The notes under the pieces: generated by a model | The model's database searches: none | What the model saw: only the letters and a program-made list of their open reading frames with translations | What the model was told of the DNA's origin: nothing | Shown: positions 8,398 through 16,788 of the stretch, piece after piece | How the letters are laid out: the number at the start of each line of letters is the position of its first letter | Position numbering within the stretch: position 1 is the stretch's first letter | Assembly: GCA_001689405.1 (NCBI GenBank) | Contig: LUJO01000005.1 | Location: forward strand, 1-64,000 | DNA length: 64,000 bases | DNA from: Candidatus Homeothermus arabinoxylanisolvens | Lineage (GTDB): Bacteria; Bacteroidota; Bacteroidia; Bacteroidales; Muribaculaceae | Direction: 5' to 3' | Made by a program: the position numbers and the translations under genes

Positions 8398-9503
8398 AAT
8401 GCCGACAATGCTTTTTTTAGTCCTGTTATGTCGCTGTCGTCCATGGCCGCGCTTATGCTGAAGCGCAGTCTCTCGGTACCCGCAGGTACGGTGGGTGTGC
8501 GTATGGGCAGGGCTTTGTATCCCAAAGCCAGCAGATTTTCCGACAGTTTTACGGCTTTGACTGCATCACCCGTTATGAGCGGAGTTATGTGCGACGGCTG
8601 TCGGGAAGAACCGAGAGCTTCCGCGAGCAGGCGTGACAGTCTGACTACCTTGGCCCTTTCGGAGTCCATCGCTGTCAGTTTTTCTACAATGAAACGTGTC
8701 CATGCCGAATTTAGCGGCGGCAAGGCTGTTGAGAATATGAAACTTCGTGATTTGTTTATGAGAAATGATTTAATCACCGGTGAAACGGCAGTGAAAGCAC
8801 CACACGAAGCGGCTGCCTTGCCGAAAGTGCCTACTATTATGTCGATGGCATCGTAGTCAGCCGACGCTTTGGCAAGTCCGAGTCCTTGCGGACCGCATAC
8901 GCCGAATGCATGCGCTTCGTCGACATACAGTTGCACCGAAGGGTATTTTTGTTTTAAGGCGGCGAGCACGTCAATGTTGCAGCTGTCGCCGTCCATGCTG
9001 AATATTGACTCTGTTATGACGAGCAATCGTTCGTAGCGTCCTGCGTTCTGTCTTATCAATGACTCAAGGTGGTTGTAGTCGTTATGTCTGAACCGCGTGA
9101 AGGGCGCGCGCGACAGGATGATACCGTCAATTATACTTGCGTGACACAGTCTGTCGGCTATTATGAATGTGCCTTGCCCGGCTATTGCGGAAATTATACC
9201 GGTATTGGCATGATATCCGCTGTTAAATAACAATATGTCGCGGCCATATAGTCGCGACATCATCTCCTCAAGCCGGAAATGCTCCTCCTGACGCGAGGCC
9301 AGAAGGCGTGATGCTGACGAGGTCATGGGGATAAGCCGGTTGTGCCTGTCAGAAAAAAATTCGGAACGCAGGTCTTCGCGTTCGCCAAGTCCCATGTAGT
9401 CGTTGGTGGAAAAGTCGACATATCCCGTCGAGCCTCCGGTGGGTATGGTCCTGAAATTTCCCTGTGCCTGAATATTCTTGAGTATATCGCTGTAATAGGT
9501 CAT
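8394..9503 (-). CDS. bioF: 8-amino-7-oxononanoate synthase
   Basis: PLP-dependent condensation of pimeloyl-ACP/CoA with alanine, the first step of biotin ring assembly. The protein has about 369 aa. It shows FSTNDYMGLG near the N-terminus, the glycine-rich LFNSGYHANTG, YVDEAHAFGVCG (Asp binding the PLP nitrogen) and the Schiff-base Lys in IIVGTFGKAAAS. ATG 9503 is chosen: a TTG at 9524 lies inside the promoter box. It is the first gene of the operon, and bioA and bioB are not in this window. Confidence 0.93.
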   Translation of the reverse strand: MTYYSDILKNIQAQGNFRTIPTGGSTGYVDFSTNDYMGLGEREDLRSEFFSDRHNRLIPMTSSASRLLASRQEEHFRLEEMMSRLYGRDILLFNSGYHANTGIISAIAGQGTFIIADRLCHASIIDGIILSRAPFTRFRHNDYNHLESLIRQNAGRYERLLVITESIFSMDGDSCNIDVLAALKQKYPSVQLYVDEAHAFGVCGPQGLGLAKASADYDAIDIIVGTFGKAAASCGAFTAVSPVIKSFLINKSRSFIFSTALPPLNSAWTRFIVEKLTAMDSERAKVVRLSRLLAEALGSSRQPSHITPLITGDAVKAVKLSENLLALGYKALPIRTPTVPAGTERLRFSISAAMDDSDITGLKKALSAL

Positions 9504-9521
9504 TGTTATGCTACTTCCCTG

Positions 9522-9552
9522 CAAAATTACTGAAAATAGCTTTAATACGCAA
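9522..9552 (-). promoter_or_regulatory. Promoter of the bioF-bioGC-bioD operon
   Basis: On the minus strand TTG (9552-9550), 20 bp, then TAATTTTG (9529-9522) is a full Bacteroidetes promoter. The predicted leader is about 10-15 nt. No BirA-type or other operator was recognised. Confidence 0.8.
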
Positions 9553-9616
9553 TTTTACAATTAAAAGCCGTCTGTGAGGCCGTTAGGCACGGTTGCTTGG
9601 CGTGTATCGTACTATG

Positions 9617-9985
9617 TCATATGACCGTGACGGCGATAGCCTTGTCGTTTTTTGAGCCGATGACGTCGTAGCTCCTGTCGATTCTCAACATGACAGTAGG
9701 CGCGCCCTCTTTTAAAATGTAACACAGCTTCGAGCCTGCCGATATTGTCACCGGAAATACCACTAACCTGTTGGCGGTGATGGTGTAAGGTATCTCCTTT
9801 CCCTCCGGATCAGTGATGATAAACTCGCCGACTATGACGTCGCGTATATACTCTTCGGATATTGAGGCGTAGCCGTCGGTGAGGTTGTGTCGCGATGTAT
9901 TGGCAACTACAATTTTGTTGTTGCGGGGCGTGCACAGATATATGGCCAGAGCCATAAGGCATGCGACAGACAGGATTGTTTTCAA
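9617..9985 (-). CDS. Small exported protein with one beta-domain
   Basis: A family cannot be assigned with confidence. The protein has about 122 aa: an N-terminal hydrophobic signal or anchor (KTILSVACLMALAIYLC), then one beta-rich domain containing VVANTSRHN, FIITDPEGKEIPY and VTISAGSKLCYIL. This order (N-T-S start, D-x-x-G-K-x-x-P-Y, late AG-x-x-x-x-Y) resembles the N-terminal beta-domain of much larger DUF4861-type polysaccharide-locus proteins, so it may be a free-standing copy or remnant of that domain (inference). The start is taken as TTG 9985, because the earlier TTG at 10027 lies inside the -7 promoter box. Confidence 0.55.
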   Translation of the reverse strand: MKTILSVACLMALAIYLCTPRNNKIVVANTSRHNLTDGYASISEEYIRDVIVGEFIITDPEGKEIPYTITANRLVVFPVTISAGSKLCYILKEGAPTVMLRIDRSYDVIGSKNDKAIAVTVI

Positions 9986-10024
9986 GGTTACAGGCTTTAG
10001 TAAACAGGTGATGATGATTGTGAG

Positions 10025-10055
10025 CAAAAGTAATTAAAATATTGAATTTATACAA
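10025..10055 (-). promoter_or_regulatory. Promoter of the small exported protein gene
   Basis: On the minus strand TTG (10055-10053), 20 bp, then TACTTTTG (10032-10025). This full match fixes the coding start downstream of 10020 and excludes the upstream TTG codon. Confidence 0.75.
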
Positions 10056-10142
10056 TTGAAATAAGAAAAATAATATATGGCGCTATTTTTATTATTATAA
10101 ATACCGATAAATATAGTAACTTCAAGCGTTGAATAATTCTAT

Positions 10143-11072
10143 ATGATTAATATGACTACGTCAGAAAGTAATAATGCCGACCTATCGGTAGTCTCGGTAA
10201 TAAAGCGGGTGACATGGATCGGTTTCTGGGTCAATGCCGTACTCATGATCCTGAAGATATTTTTTGGATGGTACGGCCATAGCGACGCCCTTGTAGCCGA
10301 CGGTGTACACTCGTTAAGCGACTTTGCCACAGACCTTATCGTACTCGTGTTTGTAGGGCTGGCCTATAAACATGCCGATGACTCTCATCCTTACGGTCAC
10401 GGAAAGTACGAGACGTTTGCCACTCTGCTTATCGCAGTGGCCCTGCTTGTGGTGGCTGTCGGGCTCGGCATAGGCGGTATAAGGACCATAATGGCCTTTA
10501 TCGACGGAAGTGTGCTGCCGCGCCCCGACATATGGACGCTTATAGTGGCCATAGTGTCGATACTTGCCAAAGAATATCTGTTCAGGTACACGGTAAAGGT
10601 GGGGCGACGCATAAACTCAAGTTCGCTTATAGCCAACGCATGGCATCACCGCAGCGATGCCATATCGTCGATAGCCACTCTTGTCGGAGTATCGGCATCG
10701 TATTTTCTCGGTGAGCAATGGCGTATTCTTGACCCGGTGGCTTCGCTGCTGATTGCCGTATTTATCGTCATTTCCGCCATTCAGATAGGGCAACCGGCCA
10801 TAAATGAACTGCTTGAGCGCTCGCTGCCGGACGATGAAGTGATGCGGATAAACGATATTATCAAGTCGGTAAAAGGAGTGAAAGGTCTGCACAATCTGCG
10901 CACACGCCGAAACGGCCACTCCGTCATGATCGATTGTCATGTCAAGGTAGACCCGTACATAACAGTGACAGAGGGCCATGACATAGCTTCGGCGGTCGAG
11001 GCCAAGCTGCGTGACTCATATGGACGCGATACGGTCATAAATATTCATATAGAGCCGTTTAAGGGTGCATGA
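10143..11072 (+). CDS. Cation diffusion facilitator (CDF) metal exporter
   Basis: Inner-membrane proton antiporter for divalent metal ions (Zn, Fe, Mn or Co; the exact metal cannot be read). The 309-aa protein has six hydrophobic segments in the first 210 residues and a cytoplasmic C-terminal domain (about 215-309). The two HxxxD metal-site motifs are visible: HSDALVADGVHSLSD in the second helix and HHRSDAISS in the fifth. The C-terminal part contains HNLRTRRNG and IDCHVKV, typical of the CDF dimerisation domain. It starts at ATG 10143 (or ATG 10152) and is convergent with the GH67 gene. Confidence 0.9.
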   Translation: MINMTTSESNNADLSVVSVIKRVTWIGFWVNAVLMILKIFFGWYGHSDALVADGVHSLSDFATDLIVLVFVGLAYKHADDSHPYGHGKYETFATLLIAVALLVVAVGLGIGGIRTIMAFIDGSVLPRPDIWTLIVAIVSILAKEYLFRYTVKVGRRINSSSLIANAWHHRSDAISSIATLVGVSASYFLGEQWRILDPVASLLIAVFIVISAIQIGQPAINELLERSLPDDEVMRINDIIKSVKGVKGLHNLRTRRNGHSVMIDCHVKVDPYITVTEGHDIASAVEAKLRDSYGRDTVINIHIEPFKGA

Positions 11073-11101
11073 CGCAATATGCACCACAGCATATAAAAAT
11101 A

Positions 11102-11144
11102 ACAGACGCCGTTCAGTTACTTTCGTATTCAGAACGGCGTCTGT
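11102..11144. terminator. Bidirectional terminator between the CDF and GH67 genes
   Basis: A perfect 13-bp stem, ACAGACGCCGTTC (11102-11114) with GAACGGCGTCTGT (11132-11144), has a 17-nt loop. A/T-rich flanks give T-rich tails on both strands. It separates two convergent transcription units and ends the xylan locus. Confidence 0.85.
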
Positions 11145-11162
11145 CATTTTTACGCTGAGTTT

Positions 11163-13199
11163 TTATCTTTGTCTGTTAAGCAAGTCAGCTGACGGACATT
11201 CGAAATTGCTTATTCCGAGGTTGACTTTTTCCAGATCGTCAAGGTTGTGTACGGGAGGGGTAATGTCATCGGGGAAAGGCATTCCGGAGAATTGTTGGAA
11301 GTATAGCAGACATCCGTCTTTCCACCATATGGCATCGCGTACCTGAGTTTTAAGACGCCGCTGTACGTCGTCAAACAGCGCGGGGTCTACATATGGCTTT
11401 ACATGCTCCCACTGCCGCTGGAAGTCTCTTGCCTCATCGACTCCACGTTGGTAGTGGCGGCAGAGGCTCTCCCACAGCGTCGCGCCGTCATTCAGGCGGT
11501 AGTCCCATGGCAGATGGTGGAACCATAGTATGAATTCCTCGGGACATGTCGCCGGATTGTCGAGACGTTCAGCCAGTCCGTCATGATACTGGCCGACAGC
11601 GTTGCTGCCTTTTGAACTGCGGCCGAAGCCTATGCCGGTGCTGTCGGCCCGATGATAGTATGACGGCATCCAGTCGGGGCGCGCTCCTTCTATGTCGCAC
11701 CACGGTTCCGGACCGTAATGATGGCCGAATGCAAACAGATGGTGCAGTCCCATAGGCATCATGTAGTCCACGACCGCTTCACGGCTACGCATCATTATGT
11801 CGACGACCTTGTCCGATATTTCTTTCGGCACGCTGTTGCCGTCAAATACGGTCCGGGCAAGCCATTCCGCGGCTATGTCCTCGCCGGTGAGAGCGGGATT
11901 CCATGCAAGGCGTCCGAAGGCATACCAGTTGGCCTGAGCAAAGGGGTGGGCGGTCCAGTTGGCCGCGTCGCCCACATTGGCTACTCCGGCTACGGCTTTT
12001 AATGACTGCGGGTCCACGTATGAGAAAAACTCCTTCCACATGGGAGCGAGATATGCCAGATGATTGCTGTGGCCGAGATACTCCTGCGTGACCTGAAACT
12101 CTACCATGCAGTCGGTAGAGGGCATGGCGCCGAACAGAGGGCTGTAAGGCTCGCGGGGCTGAAAGTCGACAGGTCCGTTCTTTATCTGTACGATGACATT
12201 GTCGTCAAACCGGCCGTCAAGAGGCTGAAACTCGATGTATGCCTGCTTTGCGCGGTCAGCATCGGCCGGGGAGTATACAAATGCCCTCCACATGACTATG
12301 CCGCCATGGGGCTTCAGCGCCCGAGCCATCATATTGGCTCCCTCGGCATGGGTGCGGTTGAAGTCGCACGGGCCGGGCTGTCCTTCGGAATTGGCCTTGA
12401 CGAGAAACCCTCCGAAGTCGGGTATGAGGCGGTATATCTCACGCGCTTTGTCGTTCCACCACTTTATGACTTGCCCGTCAAGCGGGTCGGCGGTAGGTAG
12501 GCTGTCAAGCTGCATGGGCGCGGCAAAGTTGGCCGACAGATACACTTTTATGCCGTAAGGACGGAATATGTCGGCTATAGCCTTGACCTTTTGAAGATAC
12601 TCCGCCGACAAGATGCGTGATGAGGCGTTGACGTTGTTAAGTACCACTCCGTTTATGCCCACGGCGGCATTGGCCCGGGCATACTCCTTGTAGCGTGGCG
12701 ATATGACGTCGGGAAGCTCATCCCACCTCCATATGCTGTGACCGGCATAGCCTCGTTCGATGGTGCCGTCAAGATTGTCCCAGTGATTAAGTATGCGCAA
12801 TCCATAGGCGGGTACTTCCGTTATTTCTTCCGACAGATTTTTGCCGGCACTCTGCATGGCTATCATACGGTATGCTCCGTACAGAAGTCCCCGGGCGTCG
12901 TTTGCCGTCAGAATCACTCTGTCCTTCGCCGGTGTGATACGGAATCCGTCACAGCCCAGACTCTTGTCTTTTACGAGCTTCATCTCTACTGGCGCTCCTG
13001 TCCATGAGCCGCGCAATTCTTCTGCGGCCACACCGACTGTCGGCGACGACGATTTAGGCGTTTTTACAACCGCCGGGTTGCCCTCGGCGGGTTGCGGCAG
13101 CCACAACCGTGAACCGTCATAAACAGCGGCTTTCGCCGACATGCCCGTAAGCATGAAGACGAAAGCACCAATAATATAAAGTATAACCGATTTATTCAT
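11163..13199 (-). CDS. GH67 alpha-glucuronidase
   Basis: Removes (4-O-methyl-)glucuronic acid from the non-reducing end of xylo-oligosaccharides, probably in the periplasm. The 678-aa protein has a signal peptide (about 1-24, MNKSVILYIIGAF...SAKA). The catalytic barrel carries KANSEGQPG with the likely acid Glu272 and, further on, FQPLDGRFDDN and FQPREPYSPLFG with the Asp/Glu base pair of GH67. MWRAFVY and the C-terminal CPEEFILWFHHLPWDY are also family features. ATG 13199 is chosen over ATG 13217 because it starts directly at the signal peptide; it overlaps the GH43 stop by 8 bp. Last gene of the xylan operon. Confidence 0.95.
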   Translation of the reverse strand: MNKSVILYIIGAFVFMLTGMSAKAAVYDGSRLWLPQPAEGNPAVVKTPKSSSPTVGVAAEELRGSWTGAPVEMKLVKDKSLGCDGFRITPAKDRVILTANDARGLLYGAYRMIAMQSAGKNLSEEITEVPAYGLRILNHWDNLDGTIERGYAGHSIWRWDELPDVISPRYKEYARANAAVGINGVVLNNVNASSRILSAEYLQKVKAIADIFRPYGIKVYLSANFAAPMQLDSLPTADPLDGQVIKWWNDKAREIYRLIPDFGGFLVKANSEGQPGPCDFNRTHAEGANMMARALKPHGGIVMWRAFVYSPADADRAKQAYIEFQPLDGRFDDNVIVQIKNGPVDFQPREPYSPLFGAMPSTDCMVEFQVTQEYLGHSNHLAYLAPMWKEFFSYVDPQSLKAVAGVANVGDAANWTAHPFAQANWYAFGRLAWNPALTGEDIAAEWLARTVFDGNSVPKEISDKVVDIMMRSREAVVDYMMPMGLHHLFAFGHHYGPEPWCDIEGARPDWMPSYYHRADSTGIGFGRSSKGSNAVGQYHDGLAERLDNPATCPEEFILWFHHLPWDYRLNDGATLWESLCRHYQRGVDEARDFQRQWEHVKPYVDPALFDDVQRRLKTQVRDAIWWKDGCLLYFQQFSGMPFPDDITPPVHNLDDLEKVNLGISNFECPSADLLNRQR

Positions 13200-14175
13200 C
13201 ACCCGTACCGCCGCCATCGATTGTTATTATACGGCCGTCGGCGTCATACTCCAACGGAGTCACTTTCAGGCTGCGGAGCCACGTCTTGCCGCCCGAAGGC
13301 ACACAATCATGGTGGAATATATACCACTTGCCCTTATGCTCCACGATAGCGTGGTGTGTGGTCCATCCTACCACAGGGGTCATTATGCAGCCCTGATATG
13401 TGAAGGGGCCGTAAGGGTTGTCGCCCACGGCATAGCACAGACGATGAGTGTCGCCGGTAGAGTAGGAGAAGTAGTACTTGCCGTTGTACTTGTGCATCCA
13501 AGACGCCTCGAAGAAGCGGCGCTCGTTGTCGCCGGCTTTAAGCGGCTCGCCTGTTTCGGGGTCGAGTATCACGATAGGACGCGGTTCTTCGGCAAACTGA
13601 AGCATGTCCTTTGTCAGTTTTACTACACGCGAGGGTATGGCCGGATTTTCATCAGGCTCGAGATGCGGGTCTTCGAGAGCCTTGTTGTCGCGGTAACGCT
13701 GCAACTGACCACCCCAAAGACCGCCGAAGTACATATAGTAGTCGTCGCCTTCGCGGAATACGGCCGGGTCAATCGAGTAGCTGCCGCGGATGGGGTCGGG
13801 CAGGGGTATGAACGGTCCTTCAGGTCTGTCGGCCACGGCGACACCTATATGGAACACGTCGTTTTTGTCCTTCAGCGGAAAATACATATAGTACTTGCCG
13901 TCTTTTTCGGCCACATCGCAGTCCCATAGCTGGCGTCCAGCCCACGGTATGTCGGCTACATCGAGTACTTTGCCGTGGTCTATGACCTCGCCTTCCATTA
14001 TGTCATCGGTCGAGAATACATGGTAGTCCTTCATTTCGAAGTGGTCGCCGTTGTCGTTTTCGCCGGCACCGCTGTCCCAGTCATGTGAAGGATATATATA
14101 TACGCGTCCGTTAAATACGTGCACTGCGGGATCGGCCATGTAGTCCTGCGGCACAAGATATCTTTCTTTTTTCAT
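13192..14175 (-). CDS. GH43 beta-xylosidase/arabinofuranosidase, cytoplasmic
   Basis: Predicted five-bladed beta-propeller hydrolase of 327 aa acting on short xylo- or arabino-xylo-oligosaccharides. MADPAVHVFNGRVYIYPSHD near residue 13 holds the catalytic-base Asp. YSIDPAVF near 133 holds the pKa-modulating Asp. FFEASWMHKYNGKYY near 220 holds the general-acid Glu. There is no signal peptide and no room for one, since the GH10 stop lies 15 bp upstream, so the enzyme should act in the cytoplasm after import by the adjacent symporter. It overlaps the GH67 start. Confidence 0.88.
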   Translation of the reverse strand: MKKERYLVPQDYMADPAVHVFNGRVYIYPSHDWDSGAGENDNGDHFEMKDYHVFSTDDIMEGEVIDHGKVLDVADIPWAGRQLWDCDVAEKDGKYYMYFPLKDKNDVFHIGVAVADRPEGPFIPLPDPIRGSYSIDPAVFREGDDYYMYFGGLWGGQLQRYRDNKALEDPHLEPDENPAIPSRVVKLTKDMLQFAEEPRPIVILDPETGEPLKAGDNERRFFEASWMHKYNGKYYFSYSTGDTHRLCYAVGDNPYGPFTYQGCIMTPVVGWTTHHAIVEHKGKWYIFHHDCVPSGGKTWLRSLKVTPLEYDADGRIITIDGGGTGDE

Positions 14176-14190
14176 AGCTGTAATATGTTT

Positions 14191-15327
14191 TTATTTGTCG
14201 CCGCATTCAGCCTCGGCAACAATTGTGTTAATAAACGGTTTAATTTTGTAGTCGCGGTCAAACAGCAGGGGATACTCCTTGCGTCCGCGTACGGGCCAGT
14301 CGTTTTTCCATGAGTCGCCGTCGCTTACACCCCATGCGGTCACGCGGGTTATCACGTCGGAGTGTTTAAGGAACAGACGCATCACATCGGCCATACGGTT
14401 GTTCCACTGCGCGTCGACATCTTCAGGAAGTCCGTCGGGGTAGGGGTTCAGCTGCTTTTTATAAGCGGTAGTGTCAGATACGTTTGCGCCTCTGTTGACG
14501 GTAGGAAGGGCGCTCATGTCCCACTCGGTTATCATGACGTTGCAGCCGGTGCCTGCAAAAGCCTCCAGCGACTCCTCAAACTCGTTCAGGTCGGGGTAGT
14601 CCATGCCCATGTGTGACTGCATGCCTATGGCGTCGATGCGGAGTCCGCGTTCTTTCAGGTCATTGACCAGTTTTACGACGGTATTGCGGCGTCCCGGTAC
14701 GTTCATGCCGTAGTCGTTGTAGTAGAGCTCGGCATCGGGGTCGGCTTCGTGGGCGTACTGGAATGCCAGAGGTATGAATTCCTCGCCGAGTATACGGTAG
14801 AAGCCGCTGTTGCGGTAGCTTCCGTCCTCCATGATGGCTTCGTTTACCACATCCCAACCGTTGACGCGGCCTTTGTAGCGGCCCACTACGGTATGTATAT
14901 GGTCGCGCAGGCGGGCTTTCAGGGTCTCGGCGTCGACATCGTTGCCGTTTTCATCGACAAGAAACCACGGTGCGCACTGTGAGTGCCATACGAGGCAGTG
15001 ACCTATGATGAACATGCCGTTGTCTTCGCCTAACTTGACGAACGCATCGGCGTCATCCCAGAAATACTCGTTTTCCTGCGGATGTATCTTTTCGCATTTC
15101 ATGGCATTCTCTGCCACGATGGAGTTGAAGTGCTTGAGGGCTGTAGCCTGTCCGAGTGAGTCGCGGCCCGAGACCTGATGTACATTCAGCGCCGTACCCA
15201 TGAGAAAACAGTCTTTGAAGCTGTCTTTAAGCACGGGCTCGGCCGCCGTTTTCTCGGCGCACATGTAAAAGGTCGATGACAGGGCCACTACGCCCGATAA
15301 AAGGATGAATTTTGTGATTTTCTTCAT
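14191..15327 (-). CDS. GH10 endo-beta-1,4-xylanase (single domain)
   Basis: Retaining endo-xylanase of 378 aa. It has an export signal (MKKITKFILLSGVVALSSTFYMC) with a poor lipobox, so it is probably periplasmic or a lipoprotein. The GH10 barrel fills residues 35-370: HCLVWHSQ, WDVVNEAI with acid/base Glu163, and ITEWDMS with nucleophile Glu268. It lacks the carbohydrate-binding insert of the other GH10 in this locus, which fits a role on imported oligosaccharides. It is 8 bp from the symporter gene and 15 bp from GH43. Confidence 0.93.
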   Translation of the reverse strand: MKKITKFILLSGVVALSSTFYMCAEKTAAEPVLKDSFKDCFLMGTALNVHQVSGRDSLGQATALKHFNSIVAENAMKCEKIHPQENEYFWDDADAFVKLGEDNGMFIIGHCLVWHSQCAPWFLVDENGNDVDAETLKARLRDHIHTVVGRYKGRVNGWDVVNEAIMEDGSYRNSGFYRILGEEFIPLAFQYAHEADPDAELYYNDYGMNVPGRRNTVVKLVNDLKERGLRIDAIGMQSHMGMDYPDLNEFEESLEAFAGTGCNVMITEWDMSALPTVNRGANVSDTTAYKKQLNPYPDGLPEDVDAQWNNRMADVMRLFLKHSDVITRVTAWGVSDGDSWKNDWPVRGRKEYPLLFDRDYKIKPFINTIVAEAECGDK

Positions 15328-15335
15328 GATTTTAT

Positions 15336-16769
15336 TTAATTGTCTGATTTATGACGGTTTTCAATCTCTTTGTTTATGGCATCGATGCGGTTGTCGTCAA
15401 GATCATACTTCGATATTATGAGTATGGCCACGACGAGCAGTATGGCGGGGATGACCGATACGAGCCACAGTATGCCCTGTTCGGCAAGAGGCGACTGTAC
15501 GGTGTCGGTGGCGTTGAAGTCGACAAACGCGAGCACAAGTCCCGGAACCACGCCGCCAAGCGCCATGCCGGCCTTGTAGAAAATACCCGTGAGTGCGTTG
15601 ACAATGCCCGATATGCGGCGTCCGTGGGTGTATTCGCCGTAAGATATGACTTCAGGCACGAGCGCCCACATGTAGCCCGTAGCCACGATGACACCGGTGG
15701 ATTTTATGAACTGGGCCACATATACCAGCCACATGTGCTCTTTAAGGGCATCGACTATGGAGATGAGGTAGAGCAGTCCCATACCTACGATAGCCGTGGC
15801 AAGGAATATGTAGAACATGCCTTTTTTGCCTACCATGCGCTTGATGGAGGGTATCATGGGCATGAATATGAATGCGGGTATAGAACCGAGGCCCATGAAT
15901 ATCGACAGCTCTTCGGCCGTGCCGTGGAGGTTGTAATTGATGTAGTATGCTCCGGCCGAGTTGCCTATGGCCATCATGGCGAATGCGGTTATAAAGAAGA
16001 ACGCGAGTATGCGCAGGGGCTTGTTGCGTACAAATTCAAGCCACAGGTCGGAAACCTTGACATTCTCGGTCTCTTTTTTGTCCATGACCACACGCTCGCG
16101 GCACTGTGAGAAGCAGAAGAAGAGCAGAGCCAGTCCTGTGATGCCGTATATCGACATGGTTATGAACCAAGCGGAGTCGCTCGACGAAAGGTCGGAGTTC
16201 TCCGACGGGTCAAAAATTTTCAGGATGATAGGTATACCCATGCCTACCGCAAGTCCGCCCACGTTGGCCATGAACATTCTCACGGAGGTAAGAATGGTGA
16301 TTTCGTCGGTGTCGCGGGTCAGCGACGCGTTGAGTGCTCCGTAGGGCACATTGACCAGCGTGTAGCACATCGACAGGCCTACATAGGTTATGTATGCGTA
16401 CAGAAGCGAACCGGAGAAGCCGTTCCAGAAGCATAGTATGGCGAAGCCTGTCAGCGGTATGCCTCCGAGCACGAGGTAGGCGCGGTACTTGCCGAGTCTG
16501 GGGTCATGCTTGTCTACAAAGGTGCCGACAAGGGGGTCCCATATGACATCGACTATTCTGACGATTAGAAACATTATGGCCGCTACACCGGGGTCGAGAC
16601 CATACACATTGGTATAGAAGAACAGCAGGTACATGCTGATCGTCTGGTAGATGAGGTTTTGGGCGAGGTCGCCCGATCCGAAGCCGATGCGTTGCATCCA
16701 GCTCAGTTTGTAGAAGCCTTTGCTCTGCGCTTCGGCGTTATTTACATTCATAGCTATCTGTGATTCCAT
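15336..16769 (-). CDS. GPH-family sugar:cation symporter (XynP/XylP-like)
   Basis: Inner-membrane transporter of the glycoside-pentoside-hexuronide family (477 aa, about 12 hydrophobic segments). Typical features are GDLAQNLIYQ in the first helix, the DPLVGTFVDKHDPRLGKYR loop after helix 2, and NVPYGALNASLTRD. Its place between the xylan esterase and xylanase genes makes xylose, xylobiose or short xylo-oligosaccharides the likely cargo (inference). It would supply the cytoplasmic GH43 enzyme. The start may be ATG 16769 or ATG 16751. Confidence 0.9.
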   Translation of the reverse strand: MESQIAMNVNNAEAQSKGFYKLSWMQRIGFGSGDLAQNLIYQTISMYLLFFYTNVYGLDPGVAAIMFLIVRIVDVIWDPLVGTFVDKHDPRLGKYRAYLVLGGIPLTGFAILCFWNGFSGSLLYAYITYVGLSMCYTLVNVPYGALNASLTRDTDEITILTSVRMFMANVGGLAVGMGIPIILKIFDPSENSDLSSSDSAWFITMSIYGITGLALLFFCFSQCRERVVMDKKETENVKVSDLWLEFVRNKPLRILAFFFITAFAMMAIGNSAGAYYINYNLHGTAEELSIFMGLGSIPAFIFMPMIPSIKRMVGKKGMFYIFLATAIVGMGLLYLISIVDALKEHMWLVYVAQFIKSTGVIVATGYMWALVPEVISYGEYTHGRRISGIVNALTGIFYKAGMALGGVVPGLVLAFVDFNATDTVQSPLAEQGILWLVSVIPAILLVVAILIISKYDLDDNRIDAINKEIENRHKSDN

Positions 16770-16788
16770 GTTTATAAGGTGGATTAAA

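Noticed and set aside
9504..9616. Riboswitch or BirA operator before the biotin operon
   Set aside because: The leader is only about 10-15 nt and no long dyad overlaps the promoter.
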